Part shown: positions 8,398-17,302 of the stretch, piece after piece
How positions within the stretch are numbered: position 1 is the stretch's first letter
Layout of the letters: the number at the start of each line of letters is the position of its first letter
Assembly: GCF_002116635.1 (NCBI RefSeq)
Contig: NZ_LQPW01000013.1
Location: 1-64,000 of the forward strand
DNA length: 64,000 nt
Direction of reading: 5' to 3'
Origin: Mycobacterium szulgai
Lineage (GTDB): Bacteria; Actinomycetota; Actinomycetes; Mycobacteriales; Mycobacteriaceae
The notes under the pieces: model-generated
The model's database searches: none
Told to the model about the DNA's origin: nothing
Seen by the model: the letters and a program-made list of their open reading frames with translations, nothing else
Program-made: the position numbers and the translations under genes

Positions 8398-9528
8398 ATG
8401 CACACCGCCATATGCGACCAACTCGGTATCGAGTTTCCGATCTTCGCTTTCACCCATTGCCGCGATGTCGTCGTCGCTGTGAGCAAAGCCGGCGGCTTCG
8501 GCGTGCTCGGCGCCGTCGGCTTCACCCCGGAGCAGCTGGAAATCGAACTCAAGTGGATCGACGAGAACATCGGTGACCATTCGTACGGGGTCGACATCGT
8601 CATCCCGAACAAATACGAAGGCATGGACTCGCACCTGTCGGCTGAAGAGCTGACCAAGACGCTGCAGTCGATGGTGCCTCCGGAGCATCTCGAGTTCGCC
8701 CGCAAAATCCTTGCCGATCATGGCGTTCCGGTCGAAGACGCCGCCCACGACAGCCTCCAGCTCCTCGGCTGGACCGAGGCTACCGCCACCCCGCAGGTCG
8801 AGGTGGCACTGCAGCACCCGAAGGTGACGATGATCGCCAACGCGCTGGGTACCCCGCCGGCCGAGATGATCAAGCACATCCATGCCGAGGGGCGAAAAGT
8901 CGCCGCCCTGTGTGGCTCTCCGTCACAGGCCCGCAAGCATGCCGATGCGGGCGTGGACATCATCATCGCCCAGGGCGGCGAGGCTGGCGGGCACTGCGGC
9001 GAGGTCGGCTCCATCGTGCTATGGCCCCAGGTCGTCAAGGAGGTCGCCCCGGTACCGGTGCTGGCAGCCGGCGGTATCGGCAGTGGCCAGCAGATCGCCG
9101 CGGCGTTGGCGCTCGGTGCCCAGGGAGCGTGGACCGGTTCGCAGTGGCTGATGGTCGAGGAAGCTTCGAACACCCCAATTCAGCAAGCCGCGTACGTAAA
9201 GGCGAGCAGCCGTGACACCGTGCGTAGTCGCTCGTTCACCGGTAAGCCGGCCCGCATGCTGCGCAACGACTGGACGGAGGCCTGGGAGCAGCCCGACAAC
9301 CCGAAGCCGCTGGGCATGCCGCTGCAGTACATGGTCTCCGGCATGGCGGTGCGCGCGACGAACAAATACCCGAACGAGACCGTCGACGTCGCCTTCAACC
9401 CAGTCGGTCAGGTGGTCGGTCAGTTCAGCAAGGTCGAGAAGACGTCTGCCGTGATCGAGCGCTGGGTGCAGGAGTACCTCGAGGCGACCACCCGGCTCGA
9501 CGAACTCAACGCTGCCGCGGCCGTCTGA
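8398..9528 (+). CDS. nitronate monooxygenase (2-nitropropane dioxygenase-like, FMN TIM barrel)
   Basis: A 376-residue flavoprotein of the NMO family. Seen are the N-terminal IEFPIFAFTH, the HIIxxQGxEAGGHxG-type motif (IIIAQGGEAGGHCGEVGS) and PVLAAGGIGSGQQIAAALALGAQG of the phosphate-binding strand. Family members oxidise nitronates or act as FMN reductases or dehydrogenases on CoA and steroid intermediates. It corresponds to Rv1894c. The ATG at 8398 is preceded by a purine-rich GGAGCAGGT. The KstR box upstream suggests a place in sterol catabolism; the reaction itself is not proven by sequence. Confidence 0.9.
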   Translation: MHTAICDQLGIEFPIFAFTHCRDVVVAVSKAGGFGVLGAVGFTPEQLEIELKWIDENIGDHSYGVDIVIPNKYEGMDSHLSAEELTKTLQSMVPPEHLEFARKILADHGVPVEDAAHDSLQLLGWTEATATPQVEVALQHPKVTMIANALGTPPAEMIKHIHAEGRKVAALCGSPSQARKHADAGVDIIIAQGGEAGGHCGEVGSIVLWPQVVKEVAPVPVLAAGGIGSGQQIAAALALGAQGAWTGSQWLMVEEASNTPIQQAAYVKASSRDTVRSRSFTGKPARMLRNDWTEAWEQPDNPKPLGMPLQYMVSGMAVRATNKYPNETVDVAFNPVGQVVGQFSKVEKTSAVIERWVQEYLEATTRLDELNAAAAV

Positions 9529-9549
9529 TGCGGCCTTGGCCGGCCAGTC

Positions 9550-9771
9550 TCAGTCGAGGTCGTCGTCGTCCCCGCCGGTGAACACCTCTTTCACGCGGTC
9601 GACCGCATGGGTACCGATCTCGATGGAGTTTTGCACGATGCCGCTGGCGCCGCCCGCGATGTCGCCGCGGATGATGTCGCTGGCGTTTTCGACGATGTCC
9701 GACGCCTTTTCTACGGCGTTGGTCGCGATGTCACGGACCGCGTCGACCGCATCTTTAGGATTGAAGCCCAT
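9550..9771 (-). CDS. small conserved mycobacterial protein (Rv1893-like)
   Basis: A 73-residue hydrophilic protein with amphipathic helical repeats (VRDIATNAVEKASDIVENAS) and a strongly acidic C-terminus ending GGDDDDLD. It corresponds in size and place to Rv1893. It has no signal peptide or membrane segment and its function is unknown. The ATG at 9771 is preceded by a GGAGACTCCGA ribosome-site region on its strand. It follows the small membrane-protein gene on the same strand with a gap of about 75 bases. Confidence 0.8.
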   Translation of the reverse strand: MGFNPKDAVDAVRDIATNAVEKASDIVENASDIIRGDIAGGASGIVQNSIEIGTHAVDRVKEVFTGGDDDDLD

Positions 9772-9846
9772 CGGAGTCTCCTATTCATTGGCGAACGCCT
9801 GTTACGACTGTAGACCGGACGAAGCCGTCCAACCGGAGCCACCGGG

Positions 9847-10140
9847 TCAGTAGTCGACCAGGGTTCGCCAGTAGTCTTCCTGTATTTCCGCACCAGACCG
9901 CAGTACTCGCGCCAGGCCCGCGGCCATGGCGATTCCGAGCAAGCCGAGCCAAAGTCCGGCCAGCCCGATGACCCACCACAAAACGGTGGTCACCGCCGGC
10001 CACGGCGAGAGGACGGCGAGCACGGGTGCGAAGAAGAAGCCGGCCCCGATGTACCACGCCGACCCGGCGCGGTCAGAAGCCAGCACGAAACGCAACCACC
10101 GCGGTACGGGTGATTGGGCAGGCTGGCGGTCGCGCGTCAT
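9847..10140 (-). CDS. small membrane protein (Rv1892-like)
   Basis: A 97-residue protein with two transmembrane helices (about WYIGAGFFFAPVLAVLSPW and VLWWVIGLAGLWLGLLGIAM), a basic N-terminus and a short acidic cytoplasmic tail. It corresponds to Rv1892. Its ATG overlaps the stop codon of the upstream secreted-protein gene (ATGA at 10137-10140), so the two are translationally coupled. The function is unknown; the pairing suggests a shared envelope role. Confidence 0.85.
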   Translation of the reverse strand: MTRDRQPAQSPVPRWLRFVLASDRAGSAWYIGAGFFFAPVLAVLSPWPAVTTVLWWVIGLAGLWLGLLGIAMAAGLARVLRSGAEIQEDYWRTLVDY

Positions 10141-10544
10141 GGCTCAGGCGGGAAGAATCCTGCCCCGGTGAACCAGCCCTCCTGCCACCCCTGAGCTCCC
10201 AGGCAGAGCATCGGCAGGCCGGCCGGAGATTGGGCCGCTGCTTGCGGCTTCGGGCAGGGTGCACCGATCTGCTGAACGCCGTACAAAGGGTAGGAGATTA
10301 CCCAATAGCCGGTGTCGGCCGCCGGGAACTGGTTGGGCGGCGGGAAGTGGCAGGCCTCGGCCTGACCGCTGGGGCCACGCCCGAATATGAAGCGTTCGTA
10401 GTTGTCGCAGGGAGCGCCGAGTGAGGCGTCGTAATTCATCCCCGGTACATCCCCCGGCCATCGCCCGTTGTCGGCGCCGGCGACGGGCGCTACAGCGATT
10501 GCGGCCCCCGCGACCGCTGCGGCGGCGAGCATTTCGCGAATCAT
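10137..10544 (-). CDS. secreted conserved mycobacterial protein (Rv1891-like)
   Basis: A 135-residue protein with a Sec signal peptide (MIREMLAAAAVAGAAIAVAP, probable cleavage after VAGA). The mature domain is rich in Pro, Trp and Tyr and has four Cys (PCDNYERF, ACHF, PCPKP, LCLG), consistent with two extracytoplasmic disulfides. The start at 10544 gives exactly the 135-residue length I recall for Rv1891; a further upstream start would bury the signal peptide. The function is unknown. It is the first gene of a pair with the Rv1892-like membrane protein. Confidence 0.87.
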   Translation of the reverse strand: MIREMLAAAAVAGAAIAVAPVAGADNGRWPGDVPGMNYDASLGAPCDNYERFIFGRGPSGQAEACHFPPPNQFPAADTGYWVISYPLYGVQQIGAPCPKPQAAAQSPAGLPMLCLGAQGWQEGWFTGAGFFPPEP

Positions 10545-10693
10545 GTTCCACCCCTCTATGGCGCCGGCGAGTTTCACCAAAGCATAACGATTGTGGCATC
10601 GCCCACAAGGCCATTATCGTCTTTGCCGGATGCACGGGCTAGCCGTTGCCGGACATGCTGTCTTGCTGCGCATTCGCGGGAAGGGTGTACCCG

Positions 10694-13633
10694 ATGACGG
10701 TCGAGTTTCGCCTACTCGGTGACGTCGAAGTACGTGTTGATGAGCGGCGGCTGGAGATCGGCCATGCGCGCCGCCGCTGTGTGTTGGTTGCGTTGCTGAT
10801 CGATGTGAACCACCCCGTCTCGCCGGAGCAGTTGGTCGATCGGGTGTGGTCGGATCGACCGCCGCGGCGCGCGCGGAACTCGTTGGCGGGCTATGTGTCT
10901 CGGCTGCGAACCCTGCTTGCCGATGCCGGGGGTGTGGTGATTTCGCGGGGGCCGGCCGGATACATGCTCGGCACCCATGCGTTGTCGGTGGATTTGCATC
11001 GCTTCCGGCATCTGGCAGCTCAAGCGCGCACGACCGCGGATCCGGTGCAGGCGGCGGCGTTGTTCGAACGCGCGCTGGGCGAGTGGTCTGGTGAACCGTT
11101 TATGTTCCTGGACACCCCGTGGTTTAACGAAGTTCGCAGCGGCGTACAGGCCGAACGCTTCGCGGTGGAACTGGACCGCAACGATGCCGCCCTGCGCGCC
11201 GGACGCCATGCCGATTTGCTCGCGGACCTCATCGCGGGCCTGTCCGCGCACCCGCTCGACGAGCGGTTGGCCGCACAGTTGATGCTGGCCCAGTACCGCT
11301 GTGGCCGGCAGGCTGATGCGCTGGACACCTATCGTCAGACGCGGACGCGGCTGATCGAGCAACTCGGCGTCGAACCCGGCCAGCTGCTCAGCCAGGTTCA
11401 TCAACGGATCCTCGCCGGCGAGGCCGACAGCGACCAGGCCGTGCGGCGCGGCGGACCCGCAGCCGATGCCGGGTCATCGCGTGCGCTCGCCGGCGACGGG
11501 CACAAGTTGGCAGTGCTGCGCCGAACCACGAGCTTCGTCGGCCATGAAGAGGAGTTGGCGCGCACCGTTGCCGCGTTGCGGGCGGGCCCGCTGGTGACGC
11601 TGACCGGTGTCGGTGGTGTGGGCAAGACACGGCTGGCCTTCGAGGTCGCGCGGCGTGAGCAGGATCGCTTCGCCGACGGCGTGTGGGTGTGCGAATTGGG
11701 GCCGGTCGAGCGCGGTGACGCCGTGGGACACACTGTGGCCGCTGCCTTTCGGGTGCAACAGCACCGCGGCCTGGATATCGAAGCGTCGGTGATCGAGTAT
11801 CTGCGGTCCCGTGAGCTTTTGTTGGTGGTCGACAACTGCGAGCATGTGCTCGAGGCCGCCGCGGACTTGGTGGAGCGAATCGTGCAGCAGTGTCCGGGAG
11901 TTTTGGTGCTGGCGACCAGCAGACAGCCGCTCAGTGTCGAGGGTGAACACATGGTTGTCATCGAGCCGTTGCCGGTGCACGACGCGACGCGCCTGTTCGC
12001 CGATCGGGCCCAGGCCGGCCGGCCGGACTTCAATTTCGATGTGCAGCCCATCGATGCGGTGGCCGAGATTTGCCGGCGGGTCGATTGTCTGCCGTTAGGT
12101 GTGGAGTTGGCGGCCGCGCGGATGCGGGTGATGAGTGCCCCGGATGTGGTTCGTCGGCTGGATCGGTTGGGTTTTCTGCGGGGTGCGGTGCGCGGGGCGC
12201 CGGCCCGCCAGCAGAGCCTGGCCGCGACGATCGATTGGTCATATCGACTGTTGGCCGAACCCGAGCAGGCGTTGTTCGCCCGGCTTTCGGTGTTCGCGGG
12301 ATCCTTTGACCTCGACGCGGCCCACGCGGTCTGCGGGCCTGACGGATCGCGCGAGGACGACACGCTCGACTTGCTTGCCGGTCTGGTCGACAAGTCGATG
12401 GTGGTGGTGCGCAATATCACCGACCGCACGCGCTATTCCGTCCTGGAAACGCTGCGTGCCTATGGTCGGGAACGCCTGCAGGAGCAAGGGATTGACAACC
12501 AATTGGCCAAGCGCCACGCGCTCTACTTCACCGAGCTCGCCGCGCAGACCGGGGCCGGTTTGCACACCGCACAGGAGCGGGACTGGGTCGAGCGCATGCT
12601 GCCCGACTACGACAACCTGCGGGTCGCGTTCGAGCGGGCTATGTCCGACAACGAACTCGAAATGGGTATGCGGCTGGTTGCGTCGGTTGCCGAGCTTGTC
12701 GGCCTGCGCATCGGTTTCGAGGTAGCGGAATGGGCCGAGCGCCTCATCGCTATGGCAGATCCTGCCCATCCTTTGTTCGTCGCCGTGGTGGGTACGGCTG
12801 CCCGCGGTGCGTGGAACGGTGGAAACCCGTCGCGCGCGCGTGCGTTGGTGGCTTTGGTCAACGGACGGATTCCTGACCGCGGGGCCGCGCGCATCGCCTA
12901 CCCAGCCGACGTGCAGGCCGACATGGCCCTGTTCAGCGACGATCCGTATGCCGCTTGGGTGCACTGGGATAGCGAGGCGTTGCGCGCCCGCCGCGAGGGC
13001 GACCCAATCCGTTTGGTGCAGTCGGTTTCCGCGCTGGCCGTCGGTCAGGCTGCGCTGGGTAACCCGGATGCCGCCTTGACCGTCACCGAGGAGTCGGTGG
13101 CGATCGCTGACAGCACAGGCAACCCGACAGCGCAGTCGATGGCTTATTTCTCGCTTGGATACCTGCTGAAGAAGTCCGAACCCGAGCGCGCGATCTTCCT
13201 GTTCGACGAGGCAGCGCGATTAGCCGGGGATGTGCAGAATCGGTGGTGGTTCGGCATCGCGTTGATGGAAGGTGCCGCCACGCGTGCAGTGCACGGCGAT
13301 CCCGCGGAAGCGGCGCGCATGTTCATCGACGTGCTCGACCATTGGGAGCGGGTCGGCGACTGGGTCGAGCAGTGGGTCACACTGCGTTACATCACCCGAT
13401 TCCTGGCCAGACTCGGAGCCGAGGAAGATGCGCTGTTTCTGCACTGCATGGTCGTCACCGCCGGAAAGCGTCCGCCGCTGCGCACCGAGCAATTAGGTGG
13501 TCTCGTCGATCGTTTGGGCAGTGAGGTTTTCGTGACTTACCGCGAAACGAAGGTCGCAGCCGCGAAAACCGTCGCCCGGGCGCGTTCCTGCCTGCAACGG
13601 TATGCCGAACACCCGGCCGTGCCGGTGGTGTGA
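10694..13633 (+). CDS. AfsR/SARP-type transcriptional regulator with NB-ARC ATPase and TPR domains
   Basis: A 979-residue regulator. An OmpR-type winged helix (about 1-95; PVSPEQLVDRVWSDRPP, SLAGYVSRLR) is followed by a bacterial transcriptional activator domain (about 100-245). A STAND/NB-ARC ATPase comes next, with Walker A GVGGVGKT at about 305-312 and Walker B LLLVVDN near 380, and then a long TPR-like C-terminal half. Such proteins activate specialised-metabolism or stress genes after nucleotide-dependent switching. The ATG at 10694 is chosen because it opens the conserved MTVEFRLLGDVEV. No homologue sits here in M. tuberculosis. Likely targets are the neighbouring TetR/CYP125/dehydrogenase genes, but this is inference. 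Confidence 0.9.
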   Translation: MTVEFRLLGDVEVRVDERRLEIGHARRRCVLVALLIDVNHPVSPEQLVDRVWSDRPPRRARNSLAGYVSRLRTLLADAGGVVISRGPAGYMLGTHALSVDLHRFRHLAAQARTTADPVQAAALFERALGEWSGEPFMFLDTPWFNEVRSGVQAERFAVELDRNDAALRAGRHADLLADLIAGLSAHPLDERLAAQLMLAQYRCGRQADALDTYRQTRTRLIEQLGVEPGQLLSQVHQRILAGEADSDQAVRRGGPAADAGSSRALAGDGHKLAVLRRTTSFVGHEEELARTVAALRAGPLVTLTGVGGVGKTRLAFEVARREQDRFADGVWVCELGPVERGDAVGHTVAAAFRVQQHRGLDIEASVIEYLRSRELLLVVDNCEHVLEAAADLVERIVQQCPGVLVLATSRQPLSVEGEHMVVIEPLPVHDATRLFADRAQAGRPDFNFDVQPIDAVAEICRRVDCLPLGVELAAARMRVMSAPDVVRRLDRLGFLRGAVRGAPARQQSLAATIDWSYRLLAEPEQALFARLSVFAGSFDLDAAHAVCGPDGSREDDTLDLLAGLVDKSMVVVRNITDRTRYSVLETLRAYGRERLQEQGIDNQLAKRHALYFTELAAQTGAGLHTAQERDWVERMLPDYDNLRVAFERAMSDNELEMGMRLVASVAELVGLRIGFEVAEWAERLIAMADPAHPLFVAVVGTAARGAWNGGNPSRARALVALVNGRIPDRGAARIAYPADVQADMALFSDDPYAAWVHWDSEALRARREGDPIRLVQSVSALAVGQAALGNPDAALTVTEESVAIADSTGNPTAQSMAYFSLGYLLKKSEPERAIFLFDEAARLAGDVQNRWWFGIALMEGAATRAVHGDPAEAARMFIDVLDHWERVGDWVEQWVTLRYITRFLARLGAEEDALFLHCMVVTAGKRPPLRTEQLGGLVDRLGSEVFVTYRETKVAAAKTVARARSCLQRYAEHPAVPVV

Positions 13634-13775
13634 CGCAGACTGGTCGTTCTGGTAAGCCGCTCGACCAGCGCATTCAACAATTGGTCAAGTAGTTGTGAAC
13701 GCTCATCGCGCACAGTGGCCGGCGGATCAGTGAACGAGCTGAATGCGGCGTGTGGTTGTGAAGGAGCGTCGATCG

Positions 13776-14385
13776 ATGAGTACCCACCTGTGCGATCCGG
13801 ATTCGGTGATGGATGCCGCCGAAAGCCTTGTGGGACACGGTGGGATGGAGGCATTGACGCTTCGTGCGGTCACCACGGTCACCGGCGCATCGATGGCAGC
13901 GATCTACCAAATGTATGGCTGCCTCGAGTGTCTGATCGGGCAAGCCTGGCTGCGCGCAGCGCGGCGTTTTCTCGGACTGCTCAGCACTTTGGTGGGACGA
14001 GGCGCACGCTTGCGGCACTCCACTTGACGGGGTGTTCGCGGCGGCGGAAACCTCGCTCGTCTATCCGCGGCGATACCCGCGATCGGGAGCGCTGCTGTGG
14101 GCATTGAGTCGCCAAGAACTGCTCACTCTGGCATTACCTGACGAGATCGTCGACCAATTGCGCAGTGTGGACCACGAATTCGCGGAGTCCATCACGCGCC
14201 TTTCGCTCGACGTGTGGGACCGCAAAGACGATCGAGCGCTTCGCCTGATCTCGGCCTGCGTCATCGACCTTCCCGGGCGTATCCTCATCGGGCGTCGGCG
14301 CTACAGCGTGAGTGTGGTCCGCGAATATCTTCGTGCCGCGATCCGGGGAATCGTCGAGGCCGGCCCGCCACCGGTCGATCTGTGA
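13776..14385 (+). pseudogene. TetR-family regulator, inactivated by a +1 frameshift
   Basis: The first 80 or so codons from the ATG at 13776 encode a TetR-like helix-turn-helix (LTLRAVTTVTGASMAAIYQMYG) very similar to the intact gene at 14532. After GRG near 14000 the frame runs into a stop at about 14025. One base over, the protein continues as EAHACGTPLDGVFAAAETSL and on to PPPVDL at 14385, matching the neighbour residue for residue. A single extra base near 13998-14006 explains the break. It shares the AAGGAGCGTC ribosome-site sequence with its neighbour, so the two are a tandem duplicate. A sequencing error is possible. Confidence 0.82.
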
Positions 14386-14531
14386 GCTGCAAATGCGCGT
14401 CAACCTGCGCATTTCAGCATTATCCATGCTTTATGCATGCCTAGCCGGGCACAGTAACACGCGTCCATCAGTGACATGCAGAACTGTGCGATGCGGCGGC
14501 CCGCATCACCGGGAAGAAGGAGCGTCAACCT

Positions 14532-15233
14532 ATGTTGAGTTCTCAGCGATGGGATCCCGACCCGGTTATCGACGTCGCGCTGGATGCCACTGAAAGTCTT
14601 GTCAGCCGTGCTGGACTCGACGCCTTGACTATTCGCGCGGTTGCCAGGCTCACCGGTTTCTGCACGGCCGAGATCTATCAAACGTACGGGTCGCGAGAAG
14701 GCCTGATCGGTCATGCGTGGCTGCGTGCCGCGCGACGTTTCGCCGGGTTGCTGACCTCGTTGATCGATCGGGCACATTCCGATGGCACACCGCTCGATGA
14801 GGTGCTGGCCGCAGCGGAGACCTCGCTTGTGTATCCCACGCGCTACCCGCAATCGGGTGCACTGCTGCTACTTATCAGCCGAGAAGAGTTGCTCGGCTTG
14901 GCGATACCTGACGCAATCACCGATCAGCTGCGCGAGGTGGACGAACAATTCACCGCGGCGGTCACGCGCCTAGCGCTGGGAATGTGGAACCGCACCGACG
15001 CTCACGCGCTTGACCTTATTTCGGTGTGCGTGATCGACCTTCCCAAGCGCATCCTCACCAGAGGTACCCGGTACAGCAACAGCCTTTTGCAGGCATACCT
15101 GTGTGCTGCTGTTCGGGGAGTGATGCAGGCCGGCCCACCCCCGATGGAGCCAGGTTTCTGCGCCGACCTGAACTGGTCGCCGCTGCACCGCGGCGAACCT
15201 GTCGCACTCGCCGGCTGCGTCAACACCGGCTAG
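14532..15233 (+). CDS. TetR-family transcriptional regulator
   Basis: A 233-residue protein with an N-terminal helix-turn-helix (LTIRAVARLTGFCTAEIYQTYG) and an all-helical ligand-binding half (DEVLAAAETSLVYPTRYPQSG). The C-terminus is extended by about 30 residues (PGFCADLNWSPLHRGEP) relative to the frameshifted twin upstream. AAGGAG precedes the ATG by about 10 bases. It probably represses a nearby oxidoreductase or transport gene, with CYP125/dehydrogenase the nearest candidates. The stop overlaps the decayed DHFR-like gene on the other strand. Confidence 0.88.
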   Translation: MLSSQRWDPDPVIDVALDATESLVSRAGLDALTIRAVARLTGFCTAEIYQTYGSREGLIGHAWLRAARRFAGLLTSLIDRAHSDGTPLDEVLAAAETSLVYPTRYPQSGALLLLISREELLGLAIPDAITDQLREVDEQFTAAVTRLALGMWNRTDAHALDLISVCVIDLPKRILTRGTRYSNSLLQAYLCAAVRGVMQAGPPPMEPGFCADLNWSPLHRGEPVALAGCVNTG

Positions 15234-15852
15234 GCAGCCGAACCGGCCGAACGGCCGACGGGCCGGTAGACACAGATGAGGACGCCGGTGCCGGTCGCAG
15301 TCGACGAAACCAGCTCGAGCGGGCGGGCGTGACCATCGGACGGGAACAGTCGCTTGCCGCCGCCCAGCAGGATCGGCTCGATCATCAGCCGGTATTCGTC
15401 GACAATGTCATGGGCGATCAGTTGTGCGGCCAGCTACGCGCTGCCCATCACTTGGATCGCCCCGCTATCTTGCTTGCCGTCTTGCGCCTTCAGCCGGGCC
15501 TATGGCACCGATCGCATCGTCGGCGGGCAGCAGGGTGGACCCCGGCCAGCTGAGGTCTTGGTCAGTCAGCGTCCGCGACGCCACGTACTTGGGGATTGTG
15601 TTCATCCGGTCGGCGAACGGGTCGCCGGCCCGGGTGGGCCAGGCCGCCGCCATCGTCTGCCAGGTGCGACGGCCGAACAGGAAGGCCTGCGTGCTGTCCA
15701 GTAGCTCGCTGATGACCGGTCCCATTCTCTCGGGCTCGAAGTAATGCATAGACCAGCCACCGTTGCCGAATCCGCCATCGGTGTCCTCTTCCGGTCCGCC
15801 CGGGGCCTGGAGCCCCGTCCAGACTCATGAAGTCGCTCACAACGATTCGCAT
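15230..15852 (-). pseudogene. dihydrofolate-reductase-like (RibD C-terminal family) gene, multiply broken
   Basis: Read leftwards, three frames add up to one protein of the small bacterial DHFR/RibD-C family. First MRIVVSDFMSLDGAPGP, then after a shift GGWSMHYFEPERMGPVISEL and GRRTWQTMAAAWPTRAGDPF, then after another shift IVDEYRLMIEPILLGGGKRL and VLICVYRPVG. There are at least two frameshifts plus an in-frame stop (CTA on the + strand at 15434-15436). No full-length product is possible. It lies beside a frameshifted TetR gene, which suggests a locally decaying segment. Confidence 0.82.
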
Positions 15853-15884
15853 CACCGATGCCCTTTCGGTAACCGGTGCTCTCC

Positions 15885-15896
15885 CGGTCTAGACCG
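15885..15896. promoter_or_regulatory. perfect 12-bp palindrome upstream of CYP125
   Basis: CGGTCTAGACCG is a perfect palindrome about 113 bases upstream of the CYP125 start. A shorter symmetric element, CGGTAACCG, lies just before it (15867-15875). This is a plausible operator for a local TetR-type regulator. No consensus KstR box was found in this gap (15853-16008). Confidence 0.35.
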
Positions 15897-16008
15897 CCGA
15901 CGTGCCCAAAACTCATCGGTGTCGCCGCAATGCTTCCCAACTTCGGTGTAGCAATGGATTATTGGCACCAGAAAACCACGAGACATCGCCGTATCGAGGA
16001 GTAGGCCT

Positions 16009-17295
16009 GTGACCGCCGCAGAATCCAAGACCACGCCGACGCCCAATCTGCCTCCCGGGTTCGATTTCACCGACCCAGATATCTATGCCGAGCGGTTACC
16101 GGTGGAAGAGCTGGCCGAAATGCGGCGCACCGCACCGATCTGGTGGAACGAGCAGCCGATCGGCGTCGGCGGATTCGATGACGGCGGCTTTTGGGTGGTG
16201 TCCAAGCACAAGGACGTCAAAGAGATCTCGCTGCGCAGCGATGTCTTCTCGAGTCTGGAGAAGACGGCTTTGCCGCGCTACAAAGACGGCACGGTCGGCG
16301 AGCAGGTCGAGCGGGGCAAGTTCGTCCTGCTCAATATGGATGCCCCGCAGCACACCCACCTGCGCAAGATCATCTCCCGTGGCTTCACTCCGCGCGCCGT
16401 CGAACGTCTGCGCGAGGATCTCAACGAGCGCGCGCGGCGCATCGTCGAGATAGCCGCGGCCCAGGGAACGGGCGACTTCGTTGAACAGGTGTCGTGCGAA
16501 TTGCCGCTGCAGGCCATCGCCGGGCTGCTGGGGGTACCGCAGGAGGACCGGATGAAGCTGTTCCACTGGTCCAACGAAATGGTGGGCGACCAGGATCCGG
16601 AGTTCGCCACCAACGACGCCATGACCGCTTCGGTCGAGCTGATCATGTATGCCATGCAGATGGCCGCGGATCGGGCTAAGAACCCCGGCGAGGACATCGT
16701 CACCAAACTGGTCCAGGCCGACATCGACGGGCACAAGCTTTCCGAGGACGAATTCGGCTTCTTCGTCATTCTGCTGGCCGTCGCCGGCAACGAGACGACG
16801 CGCAACTCCATCACTCAGGGCATGATGGCCTTCACCGAGTTCCCCGATCAGTGGGAGCTGTACAAGAAGGAGCGCCCGGCCACCACGGCCGACGAGATCG
16901 TCCGCTGGGCCACCCCGGTCACCTCGTTCCAGCGCACCGCGTTAGAGGACTACGAACTGTCCGGAGTACAGATCAAGAAGGGACAGCGAGTGGTGATGGT
17001 GTACCGCTCGGCCAATTTCGACGAGGACGTGTTCGATGACCCTTTCACCTTCAATATCCTGCGAAACCCCAACCCACACGTGGGATTTGGCGGTACCGGC
17101 GCTCACTACTGCATAGGCGCCAATCTGGCGCGGATGACGATCGACTTGATGTTCAACGCGATCGCCGACGCCATGCCCGATCTGGAATCGATTGGAAAAC
17201 CCGAGCGGCTGCGCTCTGGCTGGCTCAATGGAATCAAACACTGGCAGGTGGACTACCACAGCAACGGGGGCGGCAATTGCCCTGTGGCGCACTAG
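16009..17295 (+). CDS. cytochrome P450, CYP125 family
   Basis: A 428-residue heme monooxygenase. The protein is very close to the CYP125 steroid C26/C27-hydroxylase sequence that I know: PNLPPGFDFTDP at the start, LPLQAIAGLLGVPQEDR, the oxygen-binding-helix motif AVAGNETTRNSITQGMM, ExxR, and the heme loop FGGTGAHYCIGANLARM with its Cys ligand. CYP125 oxidises the terminal methyl of cholesterol or cholestenone side chains. The start is a GTG at 16009 with GAGGAG upstream. It is paired with an alcohol dehydrogenase 7 bases downstream, which could oxidise the new alcohol. The location is outside the usual cholesterol cluster, so it may be a paralogue. Confidence 0.93.
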   Translation: MTAAESKTTPTPNLPPGFDFTDPDIYAERLPVEELAEMRRTAPIWWNEQPIGVGGFDDGGFWVVSKHKDVKEISLRSDVFSSLEKTALPRYKDGTVGEQVERGKFVLLNMDAPQHTHLRKIISRGFTPRAVERLREDLNERARRIVEIAAAQGTGDFVEQVSCELPLQAIAGLLGVPQEDRMKLFHWSNEMVGDQDPEFATNDAMTASVELIMYAMQMAADRAKNPGEDIVTKLVQADIDGHKLSEDEFGFFVILLAVAGNETTRNSITQGMMAFTEFPDQWELYKKERPATTADEIVRWATPVTSFQRTALEDYELSGVQIKKGQRVVMVYRSANFDEDVFDDPFTFNILRNPNPHVGFGGTGAHYCIGANLARMTIDLMFNAIADAMPDLESIGKPERLRSGWLNGIKHWQVDYHSNGGGNCPVAH

Positions 17296-17302
17296 GATAG
17301 CC

